From Methylotenera sp. (lineage in GTDB: Bacteria > Pseudomonadota > Gammaproteobacteria > Burkholderiales > Methylophilaceae): a DNA stretch of 64,000 nucleotides. The stretch is from the NCBI GenBank assembly GCA_009693255.1, contig SHXQ01000005.1, positions 1 to 64,000 of the forward strand, read 5' to 3'. Below the pieces are notes generated by a model, which was not told the origin of the DNA, did not search any database, and saw nothing but the letters and a program-made list of their open reading frames with translations. Shown here one piece after another: positions 46,100 through 54,898 of the stretch (the first letter of the stretch is position 1; every line of letters starts with the position of its first letter). The translations under genes were made by a program, and so were the position numbers.

Positions 46100-47545
46100 A
46101 TGAAATTAAAGAATAGTCTAATTGCAGTTTTGCTGACCACCAATTTAGGGGCAAGTCTGACATGGGCAAATGATTTACCCGAGTTAGGTGACGTTTCTCA
46201 AACCGTGTTATCACCCTTACAAGAGCAGGCCATTGCAGAGCAAATTTTGCGTGATGTGGCGGTGAGTGATGATGTGGTGCAGGATATTGAAATTACTGCT
46301 TATTTGCAGGCTTTAGGCACACGGCTAGTTTCGAATAGCCCTGATAGTCAGCTGAAGTTTAACTTTTTTGTCGTGCAAGACAGTTCAATTAACGCCTTTG
46401 CCATGCCTGGTGGGGTGGTGGGTGTGCATACTGGTTTAATTTTAGCGGCTAGTAGTGAGTCTGAGCTGGCCAGTGTGCTTGGGCATGAAATTGGCCACGT
46501 CACACAGCATCATTTGGCGCGTATGTTGGCTGTGCAAAAAACGGATACTTTTAAAAATATTGCTGGTATTGCGCTGGCTTTATTAGTGGCACGTGCCAAC
46601 CCACAATTAGCCAGTGGTGCATTAGCCACGGCATCTGCTGTGGGTATACAAAGTCAGTTAGATTACACCCGTGAACATGAACGTGAGGCTGACCGTATTG
46701 GATTGCAAATACTCGATAGCGGTGGTTTTGATGTACGCGCAATGCCGGCTTTTTTTAGCACTTTGCAGCGTGGCACGCGCTTTGCTGAAGGCGGTGCACC
46801 TAGCTTTTTACGTACCCACCCACTGACCAGTGAGCGTATTGCCGACGTTGACAATAGGGTGGCGTTGATGGCTTATCGGCAGGTGCCAGATAGTGTGGAT
46901 TTTCAATATGTGCGGGCTAAATTACTGGCAAATAAAGAAGTGCCTGAAACGACTATAGGCGTGTTCGAGCAAAATATTCGCGAACATCGTTATGTCAATG
47001 AGGCGGTTGAACATTATGGTTTGGCAGTTGCCTATATGCGTAAGAGTGCGCAAAAAGAGTTTTTGGTGCGGGCTGAAAAAGAGGTCATATGGCTGAAAAA
47101 AAACGCAGCGCAACACGCGATGATAGAAAATTTAAGTGCACGTTTACAAGTAGTGAGTAACAACCCGCAGCAGGCGGCTAAGCAATATGCGTCAGCTTTA
47201 CAGTTGTACCCAGACAATCGAGCTTTGATTTATGGTTACGCGGAACACTTTTTAGCCATTAAGCAGGCCGACAGTGCGATTAAGCTGATTAAAGAAAAAC
47301 AAAATATGTACCCATATGATGCTTATTTTTACGAGATTTTAGCAAAAGCCTACGCCATGCAAAATAAGGTTTTATTGAGTCACCAAGCACAAGGTGAAGC
47401 CTATTTTAGAAAGTACAATCTTGTGCGGGCTATTGAGCAAATGGAATTAGCCAATAAAGCCAATGATGGTGATTTTTATCAAGTATCGATAGTGGAAGCG
47501 CGTTTAAAAGAGCTACGCCGCATGCAAGGGGAGGTCAAAAAATAA
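46100..47545 (+). CDS. M48 family metalloprotease with TPR-like C-terminus (BepA-like)
   Basis: A 481-residue exported protein. A signal peptide (to about TWA, 23) is followed by an M48 zinc peptidase domain with LGHEIGHVTQHH (His129, Glu130, His133) and the third ligand in EHEREADRIG. The C-terminal 200 residues are helical repeats (QYASALQLYPDNRALIYGYA). BepA-type proteases act in outer-membrane protein quality control. Its stop codon overlaps soxY, so the three genes form one transcription unit. Confidence 0.9.
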   Translation: MKLKNSLIAVLLTTNLGASLTWANDLPELGDVSQTVLSPLQEQAIAEQILRDVAVSDDVVQDIEITAYLQALGTRLVSNSPDSQLKFNFFVVQDSSINAFAMPGGVVGVHTGLILAASSESELASVLGHEIGHVTQHHLARMLAVQKTDTFKNIAGIALALLVARANPQLASGALATASAVGIQSQLDYTREHEREADRIGLQILDSGGFDVRAMPAFFSTLQRGTRFAEGGAPSFLRTHPLTSERIADVDNRVALMAYRQVPDSVDFQYVRAKLLANKEVPETTIGVFEQNIREHRYVNEAVEHYGLAVAYMRKSAQKEFLVRAEKEVIWLKKNAAQHAMIENLSARLQVVSNNPQQAAKQYASALQLYPDNRALIYGYAEHFLAIKQADSAIKLIKEKQNMYPYDAYFYEILAKAYAMQNKVLLSHQAQGEAYFRKYNLVRAIEQMELANKANDGDFYQVSIVEARLKELRRMQGEVKK

Positions 47546-48003
47546 TGAGTGGGCATATGAGGCAACGTAGGAATTTTTTACAGATTGTGGCAAGGGCGCT
47601 TGCTTTAGGTTTAATGACGCCCATCAATGTTTTTGCCGCTATTTGGAATAAGGCCGCATTTGAGGCACTTAAGTTGGATGAGGCCAGTAATCAGTTAAAT
47701 GTTGAGGTGGAGATTGTCAGCCAAGAGATCGATATCATTGCACCAGATCTGGCTGAAAATGGCGCTATTGTTCAAGTTGAAGTGACCAGTCGTATCGCCA
47801 ATACAGAAAGCATGGCTATTTTGGTTGAAAATAACCCAACCCCGCTAATTGCTCATTTTACTTTTACTCATGGTGCTGAGCCCTATATTGTGACGCGCAT
47901 TAAAATGGCTGAAACTTCAGATATTAAGGTGTTGGTGAAAGTCGGTGATCAATATTTTAGCAATACTAAAAATGTCACCGTTTTAGAAAATGGTTGTGGC
48001 TAA
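47545..48003 (+). CDS. soxY: SoxY sulfur carrier protein
   Basis: A 152-residue protein with a twin-arginine signal (RQRRNFLQIVARALALG) and a SoxY domain ending VTVLENGCG. The penultimate residue, Cys151, is the sulfur-carrying residue; canonical SoxY usually ends GGCGG, so this tail is shortened by one glycine and carries EN in place of the first glycines. In the Sox system the SoxYZ pair carries the sulfur intermediate in the periplasm. No soxA, soxX, soxB or soxCD gene is present nearby. Confidence 0.87.
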   Translation: MSGHMRQRRNFLQIVARALALGLMTPINVFAAIWNKAAFEALKLDEASNQLNVEVEIVSQEIDIIAPDLAENGAIVQVEVTSRIANTESMAILVENNPTPLIAHFTFTHGAEPYIVTRIKMAETSDIKVLVKVGDQYFSNTKNVTVLENGCG

Positions 48004-48004
48004 T

Positions 48005-48337
48005 ATGACAGACTTTAACGTAGACAATATGAAAATGCGCGCCCAATTAAAGGCTGACGGCATCACTGAAGTGAAGGTGTTAATTAGTCATCCCATGGAA
48101 ACAGGGCGTAAAAAAGATGATTTTTATCAGTTGATTCCTGCGCATTTTGTACAACTGTTGACCGCTACACTTAATGGCCAGCTTGTGTTGGAGGCGCAAT
48201 GGGGCACAGGAATCTCAAAGAATCCTTATCTCACCTTTAGGTTAAATGGTGCAGCAGTTGGCGATATTGTTTCAGTGACTTGGCATGATAACTTGGGTAA
48301 AACGGCCACGCAGAATATTGCGGTTACACCGGCTTGA
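48005..48337 (+). CDS. soxZ: SoxZ sulfur carrier partner
   Basis: A 110-residue protein matching SoxZ: MKMRAQLKADGITEVKVLIS, HPMETGRKKDD, IPAHFVQ and NPYLTFRLNGAAVGDIVSV. It lacks its own signal and is expected to be exported with SoxY by the Tat system. ATG 48005 lies one base after the soxY stop and starts at the family position; an upstream ATG at 47990 overlaps soxY. Confidence 0.88.
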   Translation: MTDFNVDNMKMRAQLKADGITEVKVLISHPMETGRKKDDFYQLIPAHFVQLLTATLNGQLVLEAQWGTGISKNPYLTFRLNGAAVGDIVSVTWHDNLGKTATQNIAVTPA

Positions 48338-48346
48338 AAAGAATAA

Positions 48347-48376
48347 GGCAGAGACGGCACTTATGCCACCCCTGCC
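48347..48376. terminator. Possible bidirectional hairpin between soxZ and ahpC-type gene
   Basis: GGCAG pairs with CTGCC, and inside it GGCA pairs with TGCC around CTTA. It sits between two convergent stops and is followed on the plus side by AATTTTC. The T-run is weak, so termination is uncertain. Confidence 0.45.
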
Positions 48377-48406
48377 AATTTTCATCGCTAAACTAGACTG
48401 AATAAA

Positions 48407-49009
48407 TTATAAATCTTTAGCATTCTCAGTTAAGTACTTAGCAACCCCTTCAGTGGAAGCATTCATTCCGGCCTTGCCTTTTCTCCAACCTGCTGGGCAA
48501 ACTTCACCATGTTCTTCAACGAACTGTAAAGCGTCGACCATGCGTAACATTTCGTCAATGTCGCGACCTAGTGGCAAATCATTCACCACTTGATGGACAA
48601 CCACGCCTGCCTTGTTGATTAAGAAAGAACCACGGTAGGCTACACCACCATCAGCCTCTACATCGTAAGCCTTACAAATTTCATGCTTGATGTCTGCAAC
48701 CAATGGGTAGCCGACTTGGCCAATGCCACCATTATTGACTGGGGTATTTTTCCAAGCCAAGTGTGAAAAGTGTGAGTCAATTGAAACGCCAATCACTTCT
48801 ACACCACGGTTTTTGAATTCAGCCAAACGGTGATCAAAGGCGATCAGTTCTGATGGACAAACAAAAGTAAAGTCTAATGGGTAAAAGAAAATAACTGTCG
48901 CTTTACCTTTGGTATAGCTGGCAAAGTTAAAGTTTTCATTGATATCATTATTGCCCATTACCGCTGCTGCGGTAAAGTCTGGTGCTGATTTTCCTACTAA
49001 TACGGACAT
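48407..49009 (-). CDS. Typical 2-Cys peroxiredoxin (AhpC/Prx1 type)
   Basis: A 200-residue thiol peroxidase. The peroxidatic cysteine is Cys51 in LDFTFVCPSE and the resolving cysteine is Cys171 in GEVCPAGW, with the YF-like tail region replaced by KYLTENAKDL. It reduces hydrogen peroxide and organic peroxides, recycled by AhpF or thioredoxin. An AGGAGA ribosome site precedes the ATG. No ahpF is adjacent. Confidence 0.94.
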   Translation of the reverse strand: MSVLVGKSAPDFTAAAVMGNNDINENFNFASYTKGKATVIFFYPLDFTFVCPSELIAFDHRLAEFKNRGVEVIGVSIDSHFSHLAWKNTPVNNGGIGQVGYPLVADIKHEICKAYDVEADGGVAYRGSFLINKAGVVVHQVVNDLPLGRDIDEMLRMVDALQFVEEHGEVCPAGWRKGKAGMNASTEGVAKYLTENAKDL

Positions 49010-49364
49010 TGCTTTCTCCTAAGAAAATAGTGGTTAAAAGTTAACTGGTGATAGAGGCTTATGCAAAACACCTCATGTATGCTTGAATGCAAGGATACTA
49101 CCTTCAAGCATCGTCTATCGCAAGTGTGGTTTGCCCTACATCCTGAATTATTTCTAGGAATCATAGGTCAATTGGGCGCTCATGCTAGAACTAAGTTCAT
49201 TGCTATGCAACTTTTTAACTTGCATGGCTAGAGAGATTTTTTTAAAAAATCTTAAAAAGCCAGTCGAAAGAAGCGGCTATTGGGGGCAAGAATCGGCCAA
49301 GTAAAACTCCCTTAGAAAGCGGTAATATTTTATTCACCGCAACACTCCAAAGTTCGTATTTAGG
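49010..49364. other. 355-base intergenic region
   Basis: Between the peroxiredoxin and FAD oxidoreductase genes, both on the minus strand. It should hold the peroxiredoxin promoter. An AT-rich palindrome AGATTTTTTTAAAAAATCT lies near 49229-49248, and CTTGAATGCAAGG / CCTTCAAGC repeats near 49082-49110. I see no convincing OxyR site, RNA gene or ORF. Confidence 0.5.
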
Positions 49365-50987
49365 CTATTTACTTGCCATGCTTAGTGCTACCGCTTCAGC
49401 AACTCTAATGCCATCTACCCCGGCTGATAAAATACCGCCGGCATAACCAGCACCCTCGCCAGTAGGATACAGTCCTTGGGTATTGATGCTTTGTAAATTA
49501 TCATCGTTACGTTTAATTCGGATGGGCGAAGACGTGCGGGTTTCAACCCCGGTGAGTATGCCGTCGGGCAAATCGAAGCCCTTAATTTGTTTGGCAAATT
49601 GCGGAATGGCTTCACGAATTGCGCTAATGGCGTATTCAGGCAAAGCCTTATCTAGATTGGTGAGATGTACACTAGGCATGTAAGACGGCGTTACTTCGCC
49701 AAACTGGGTGGAGGGTTGATTGGCTAAAAAGTCGCCGATGAGTTGCCCGGGCGCTTGGTAGGTGCTACCGCCTAATAGAAAGGCCTGATGTTCCCACTTG
49801 CGCTGCAATGCCATACCCGCCAATGGGTCGTCAGGAAAATCTACTTCCGGCGTTATGCCAACCACAATGCCTGCGTTGGCATTGCGCTCGTTACGTGAGT
49901 ATTGGCTCATGCCGTTGGTCACCACGCAACCGGCTTCAGACGCCGAGGCGACTACCGTGCCACCAGGGCACATACAAAAGCTGTAGACGCTACGACCATT
50001 GCTGGCGTGATGTACCAGTTTGTACTCGGCCGCACCTAAAATAGGATGCTGCGCATTGGGGCCATGTCTTGCGCTATCAATGAGGGATTGCGGATGCTCG
50101 ATTCTAAAGCCGATGCTAAAAGGTTTGGCTTCAATATAAATACCGCGCTTATAAATCATCTCGAAGGTGTCGCGTGCGCTATGGCCAACCGCTAACACCA
50201 AATGGTTGGTGGTAATCCGCTCACCATTTTGTAACACGACCGCCTGCACTTGATTTTGCCCTTGTGTGTTCGGCGCAATTTCAATGTCATCCACTCGGCT
50301 TTCAAAGCGTATCTCACCCCCGAGTGCAATTATTGTTTCACGCATTTTCTCAACCATGCCAACTAATCTAAATGTGCCGATATGAGGGTGGCTGACGTAT
50401 AAAATTTCTTCAGGCGCGCCTGCTGTTACAAATTCATTTAATACTTTTCGACCGTAATGTTTGGGATCTTTTATTTGGCTGTAAAGCTTGCCGTCAGAGA
50501 ACGTGCCTGCACCCCCTTCACCAAACTGTACATTAGATTCTGTATTTAACGCACTTTTACGCCAAAAGTTAAAGGTGTCTTTAGTGCGCTTGCGCACCGC
50601 CTTGCCGCGCTCTAGCACCAATGGCTTAAAGCCAGACTGCGCCAAAATTAGCGCGGCAAATAAACCAGAGGGACCTAGGCCGACAATGACCGGCCTGTTT
50701 TTTAAGGTGGCGGGTGCTTGTGCGACAAAATGGTAAGAGGTATCTGGCGCCGGTTTAACGTGCGGGTCTTTGCGTAATTTAGCTAAAACTTTGGCTTCGC
50801 CTTTCACGCTAACATCTAAGGTGTAAGCCAATAAGATCGCATTGGCTTTACGTGCATCCACACCACGTTTAAAGATGCTGTAGTCGACTAAATCGGTTGC
50901 GTTAATGCCTAGTTTTTTAATCACGGCAGCAACAATGTCGTTAGGCTGATGTTCAAGAGGTAATTTTATTTCTGTGATGCGTAACAT
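49365..50987 (-). CDS. FAD-dependent oxidoreductase (COG2509 type)
   Basis: A 540-residue flavoprotein of unknown substrate. It has an N-terminal alpha-beta domain (about 1-95), a dinucleotide-binding motif PVIVGLGPSGLFAALILAQS, an NVQFGEGGAGTFSDGKL active-site stretch and a C-terminal TGEGAGYAGGILSAGVDGIR FAD motif. This is the COG2509 set of uncharacterised FAD dehydrogenases, widely conserved in bacteria. It lies 17 bases after hda, so co-transcription is likely. Confidence 0.88.
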   Translation of the reverse strand: MLRITEIKLPLEHQPNDIVAAVIKKLGINATDLVDYSIFKRGVDARKANAILLAYTLDVSVKGEAKVLAKLRKDPHVKPAPDTSYHFVAQAPATLKNRPVIVGLGPSGLFAALILAQSGFKPLVLERGKAVRKRTKDTFNFWRKSALNTESNVQFGEGGAGTFSDGKLYSQIKDPKHYGRKVLNEFVTAGAPEEILYVSHPHIGTFRLVGMVEKMRETIIALGGEIRFESRVDDIEIAPNTQGQNQVQAVVLQNGERITTNHLVLAVGHSARDTFEMIYKRGIYIEAKPFSIGFRIEHPQSLIDSARHGPNAQHPILGAAEYKLVHHASNGRSVYSFCMCPGGTVVASASEAGCVVTNGMSQYSRNERNANAGIVVGITPEVDFPDDPLAGMALQRKWEHQAFLLGGSTYQAPGQLIGDFLANQPSTQFGEVTPSYMPSVHLTNLDKALPEYAISAIREAIPQFAKQIKGFDLPDGILTGVETRTSSPIRIKRNDDNLQSINTQGLYPTGEGAGYAGGILSAGVDGIRVAEAVALSMASK

Positions 50988-51004
50988 AGGTGAGACCAGT
51001 AATT

Positions 51005-51625
51005 TTATAAATTGAGTGGTAATTGCAATAACTGCCGCAACATGGGGACGGTAACAGGTTTTTTAGTGACGAGCGACCATTCATCTAGCGCGTCTAGTGT
51101 TGCCATTAAGGTGGATAAGTCACGTCGTAAATAGCGTAAACAGTAATTAACCACCTCGCTTGGCAAGCGTATGCCGCGCTCTGTGGCGTGATTTTGTAGT
51201 GCCAAGGCTTTTTCTGCATCGTTTAATAGATGTAGCTGATACACCAAGCCCCAAGCTAAGCGCGTGGCTAAGTCGTCACGTAAGCCCATTTGCGTTGGGG
51301 CATGTAAACCTGCAGTCACCAGCGTGCCGCCATCTTCTTTTAGTTGGTTATAGCGGTTAAATAATGCAATTTGTGCATCATTGTTTAATAAATGCACGTC
51401 ATCAACAATTGTGAAATTTGGGTCCGCGGAGTTTTGTGCTTTACAGGCGTGTAATAGATGAGTTTTGCCGCTGCCAGCCTCGCCCCATAGGTAAATAAAG
51501 TGAGTCCCACCAGTAAGCTTGCTGGCGACATTTAAGCTGGCAAGCGCCTCTGCATTCCGCCCTGCTATAAAGTTGTGCAAGGTCGGCGGTGATGCAGGTT
51601 TAATGTCGAGTAAAAGTTGCTTCAT
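51005..51625 (-). CDS. hda: DnaA regulatory inactivator Hda
   Basis: A 206-residue AAA+ protein homologous to the DnaA ATPase domain, lacking the DNA-binding domain IV. It starts MKQLLLDIKPASPPTLHNFI, with Walker A GEAGSGKT (48-55) and a Walker B DDVHLL region. Hda with the beta clamp stimulates ATP hydrolysis by DnaA after initiation. The QLLLDI-type clamp-binding motif at the N-terminus supports Hda rather than a truncated DnaA. Confidence 0.92.
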   Translation of the reverse strand: MKQLLLDIKPASPPTLHNFIAGRNAEALASLNVASKLTGGTHFIYLWGEAGSGKTHLLHACKAQNSADPNFTIVDDVHLLNNDAQIALFNRYNQLKEDGGTLVTAGLHAPTQMGLRDDLATRLAWGLVYQLHLLNDAEKALALQNHATERGIRLPSEVVNYCLRYLRRDLSTLMATLDALDEWSLVTKKPVTVPMLRQLLQLPLNL

Positions 51626-51654
51626 GGCGGAAATATAAGGTGCAATGCTTAATT

Positions 51655-51831
51655 TTAATAAGGATTGCTATAGGAATGATCGTCTTGACTGCGACGCAAA
51701 GCGTCAACAATTTTAGTCCTTAAGGCAGACGATAATAAGACCATCCTCCATAAGGAAATTGCGGTAAAAATCCAGCGGCAGAGATCGATAAAATGTTTTT
51801 TTACTGCAGTTTTTTTGGGTTCAGTCGGCAT
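51655..51831 (-). CDS. Hypothetical 58-residue basic protein
   Basis: An uninterrupted ORF fills the gap between hda and purM. It encodes 58 residues starting MPTEPKKTAVKKHF, with one hydrophobic amphipathic stretch (WIFTAISLWRMVLLSSAL) and a basic, then polar tail ending SYSNPY. A TATAAT sequence at about 51842-51847 lies so close to the ATG that the transcript would be almost leaderless. I recognise no family. It could be a real small protein or chance. Confidence 0.35.
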   Translation of the reverse strand: MPTEPKKTAVKKHFIDLCRWIFTAISLWRMVLLSSALRTKIVDALRRSQDDHSYSNPY

Positions 51832-51913
51832 ATAGGTTAAAATTATACTTAAAATAGTGTTTAACTTCCTAAAAGCATTAAAAAACTTTATTTATTCCTA
51901 AGCGAGAGCCGTT

Positions 51914-52966
51914 TTGACTACAAATTCTACTAATACAACATCAATTAGCTACCGCGATGCAGGCGTAGATATTGAAGCAGGCGATGCGTTAATTGAGCAA
52001 ATTAAACCGTTTGCAAAACGCACCATGCGACCAGAGGTATTGGCAGGTATTGGCGGCTTTGGCTCATTATTTGAGATGCCTAAAAAATATAAAAATCCAG
52101 TGTTGGTTTCTGGTACTGATGGAGTAGGTACCAAGCTGAAATTGGCTTTTGAGCTGAATAAGCACGATACCGTGGGCATCGATTTAGTCGCAATGAGTGT
52201 GAATGATATTTTGGTACAAGGTGCTGAGCCACTATTTTTCTTAGATTATTTTGCTTGTGGCAAGCTAGAAGTGGGCACGGCTGCGCAAGTGATTAAAGGC
52301 ATTGCTGAAGGTTGCGAGCAATCTGGCTGCGCACTAGTGGGCGGTGAAACCGCAGAAATGCCAGGGATGTACCCGGCAGGCGAGTACGATTTAGCTGGGT
52401 TTGCGGTAGGCTGCGTTGATAAAGAAAATATTATTAGCGGCACCACTATTGCGGCAGGTGATGTCGTATTGGGCTTGGCTTCAAGTGGCGCGCATTCAAA
52501 CGGCTATTCACTGATTCGCAAGCTGATAGAGAAATCGGGCATAGATTTTGAGTCAGATTTTCATGGCAAACCATTTAAAGAAGTGGTGATGGCGCCAACC
52601 CGTATTTACGTGAAGCCCCTGTTATTATTGATAGCTACTTTGCCAGTAAAAGGCATGGCACATATTACTGGTGGCGGCATCACAGAGAATATCCCACGTG
52701 TATTGCCTACAGGTTTGACGGCCGAAATTAAAAAAGGCAGCTGGACGATGCCACCTTTATTTACTTGGCTACAAGCACAGGGCAATGTAGCCGATCTTGA
52801 GATGTATAAAACTTTCAACTGTGGCATTGGTATGGCGGTGATTGTGGCTGAACAGCACGCTGCTGCAGCGCTTGAGCTGCTCCGAGATGCCGGTGAAACC
52901 GTGTTTCATATTGGTCATATTCGGGCGCAACAGGCGGGTGAAGCCCCTACAGTAGTGGTGTCATAA
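51914..52966 (+). CDS. purM: Phosphoribosylformylglycinamidine cyclo-ligase
   Basis: A 350-residue enzyme making aminoimidazole ribotide in purine synthesis. Motifs are [49 protein letters not shown] and [21 protein letters not shown] 51914 is the only plausible start, with GAGAG upstream. In many betaproteobacteria purN follows; here DUF3108 genes follow instead. Confidence 0.96.
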   Translation: MTTNSTNTTSISYRDAGVDIEAGDALIEQIKPFAKRTMRPEVLAGIGGFGSLFEMPKKYKNPVLVSGTDGVGTKLKLAFELNKHDTVGIDLVAMSVNDILVQGAEPLFFLDYFACGKLEVGTAAQVIKGIAEGCEQSGCALVGGETAEMPGMYPAGEYDLAGFAVGCVDKENIISGTTIAAGDVVLGLASSGAHSNGYSLIRKLIEKSGIDFESDFHGKPFKEVVMAPTRIYVKPLLLLIATLPVKGMAHITGGGITENIPRVLPTGLTAEIKKGSWTMPPLFTWLQAQGNVADLEMYKTFNCGIGMAVIVAEQHAAAALELLRDAGETVFHIGHIRAQQAGEAPTVVVS

Positions 52967-53004
52967 TTTTTTTACCCACACGTTGGGCTCTAAAAATGTC
53001 CTTC

Positions 53005-53029
53005 ATGCCGGATGGGTAGGCGGCATTTT
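53005..53029 (+). terminator. Possible terminator after purM
   Basis: ATGCCG pairs with CGGCAT across a ten-base loop and is followed by TTTT. The stem is short, so this is a weak call. Confidence 0.4.
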
Positions 53030-53051
53030 AAGAAGTTTTTGAGGAGCTTCC

Positions 53052-53770
53052 GTGTTGCGTTACATTGGTCTATTGATCTTACCATTTCTCATTAGCTTTT
53101 CATCTTTAGCGGCTACCCAACAGAACTTTCTGCCTAAGCGAGTTCAAGCCAATTACTACGTGACAAAAAATGGACAGCCATTTGCTAAGGTGCGTGAGCT
53201 GTATGTCATTAGCGGACATACTTATCAAGTGGAAAGCATCACCAAGGGCATTGGTATCTATGCCTTATTTGGCGAGCGTCAACTGACGAGCCATGGGGAT
53301 GTCACCTCTCTGGGTTTGAAACAAAAACGGTTTGAGTTACATCAAGGTCGCGACGCAAAAAAACACTCATCACTGATTTTGATTGGCCTAATAAGACTTT
53401 ACACATGACGGTGAAGGGTGAGGTTAAAGATGAGCCCTTGAGCTTGGCTACGCAAGATTTAGCTAGTTACGCCTATCAGTTTATGTTTTTGCCTAAACTG
53501 CTTAAAAATAAGCTTTTACTGACCATGAGCACAGGTAAAAGGCTCAATCAATACACATATCAAATTAGCTATACTCAAGAGTTATTAACGATTGCAGGCG
53601 CTCCATGTAAAACACTACACTTAGCTCAAATTGAGCAAAGCACCCAGAAAACTGACACTAAAGAATTGTGGTTAAGTGTCGAGCAGTATTATTTACCCGT
53701 GCGTTTGCTGATGGTAGATGATCATGGGAAAAAGTTAGAGCAAACTTTAACTGAACTCCATGTTGAGTAA
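53052..53770 (+). pseudogene. DUF3108 domain protein with a frameshift in an A7 run
   Basis: Two ORFs (53052-53408, then in another frame to 53770) make one exported DUF3108 protein of about 239 residues. The signal peptide is IGLLILPFLISFSSLAA; RVQANYYVTKNGQPFAKVRE opens the domain. The frame breaks at an A7 run (53358-53364): adding one A restores ..KKTLITDFDWPNKTLHMTVK.., which continues into the second ORF. This is either a single-base loss, a sequencing error, or a gene read by slippage. The 3' end overlaps the next DUF3108 gene. Confidence 0.82.
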
Positions 53771-54842
53771 ATGGAAATTAGCTTGGCAGCAGCTTAGCAA
53801 TAAGCATATAGCAATTGCATTAGCATCTTCGCTGCTACTACATTTATGGTTAATGGGTGCGCTTCATGTGAACTCGCCTGCTTTAACTGCAAAGAAGTCA
53901 GTGTTAGAGGCGCGATTAGTCTTACCAAAAAAAACATCAAAACCATCATCCGTTCCCATGGCTTCAAAACTATTAGATCAAGCAAAGCCCGCGGTAAAAC
54001 CGATTGCCTTGCCAGAACTTCCAATCATTGATAACTTGCCTGTCAATGTAGTTACAGAGATCCGGCAGGATAATGCCATAGCATCAGCGGGTGATGAAGA
54101 TGATGCCACAGACCAACATAGGGCTGGCAATGAAGCAGAAAGCATAGGCTACATTGTGAATCCAAACCCCTATCAATATATAGAGTCGGAGTTTGATTTA
54201 TATATCGGTAAGGAGCCCGCACTGAGCAGTAGCCCCGCGGGGAAGGCTAAAATTATTTACCAATTATTGCCAAGTGCTGCGCAGTATCATATAGAAAGCT
54301 TGATGCAAGCCAAGGGCTTAGCTGCGCTAATCACTCTAGATTTACTACAAACCAGTAGTGGCTATGTGAATCGTTCAGGCTTGCAACCCCAGCATTATTT
54401 ATATCAGTTTGGCAATAAAAAAAATAAAACCTTTACCGCCGATTTTGATTGGGAAAGTAAGAAAATAAAATTGCAAAGTGAAGCGGGCCAGCAAAAACTT
54501 GATTTGGCAGACGGCTCTCAAGACCTATTAAGCTTCATGTATCAATTTATGTATGTGGCGCCTATGCAGAGTATGCAATTGAGCATTACCAATGGTAAGA
54601 AAATAGCGATTTATGTGTATAGCTTTGAAGGCGAAGAAGTCATTAGCAGCAAAATGGGCGATTTAAGGACGGTGCACTTAGCAAGGACGGCTGATGAAAG
54701 TGAAAAGAAAACAGAATTGTGGTTATCTTTAGATTATCAGTACGTACCTGTTAAAATACGGGAAAGTGAGGAAAATGGCAAAGTGTATGAGCTGGTCATC
54801 AACAGTTTAAAAACAGATAACCCGCTACTTTTGCCACAATAG
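53760..54842 (+). CDS. DUF3108 domain-containing membrane-anchored protein
   Basis: A 360-residue protein with one N-terminal helix (IAIALASSLLLHLWLMGALH), a low-complexity linker (about 45-135) and a C-terminal DUF3108 domain with a LLSFMYQFMYVAPMQSMQLS segment and WLSLDYQYVPVKIRESEENG. The linker after a short cytoplasmic tail resembles TonB-like layouts but has no TonB C-terminal domain. It overlaps the preceding DUF3108 gene by 11 bases; the two look like an ancient duplication. No function is known. Confidence 0.85.
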   Translation: MLSKWKLAWQQLSNKHIAIALASSLLLHLWLMGALHVNSPALTAKKSVLEARLVLPKKTSKPSSVPMASKLLDQAKPAVKPIALPELPIIDNLPVNVVTEIRQDNAIASAGDEDDATDQHRAGNEAESIGYIVNPNPYQYIESEFDLYIGKEPALSSSPAGKAKIIYQLLPSAAQYHIESLMQAKGLAALITLDLLQTSSGYVNRSGLQPQHYLYQFGNKKNKTFTADFDWESKKIKLQSEAGQQKLDLADGSQDLLSFMYQFMYVAPMQSMQLSITNGKKIAIYVYSFEGEEVISSKMGDLRTVHLARTADESEKKTELWLSLDYQYVPVKIRESEENGKVYELVINSLKTDNPLLLPQ

Positions 54843-54898
54843 AGCAATATGCGTGAATCCTAAACTGGGGTTCAAATAATTAAAATAAAGAGAATCAA

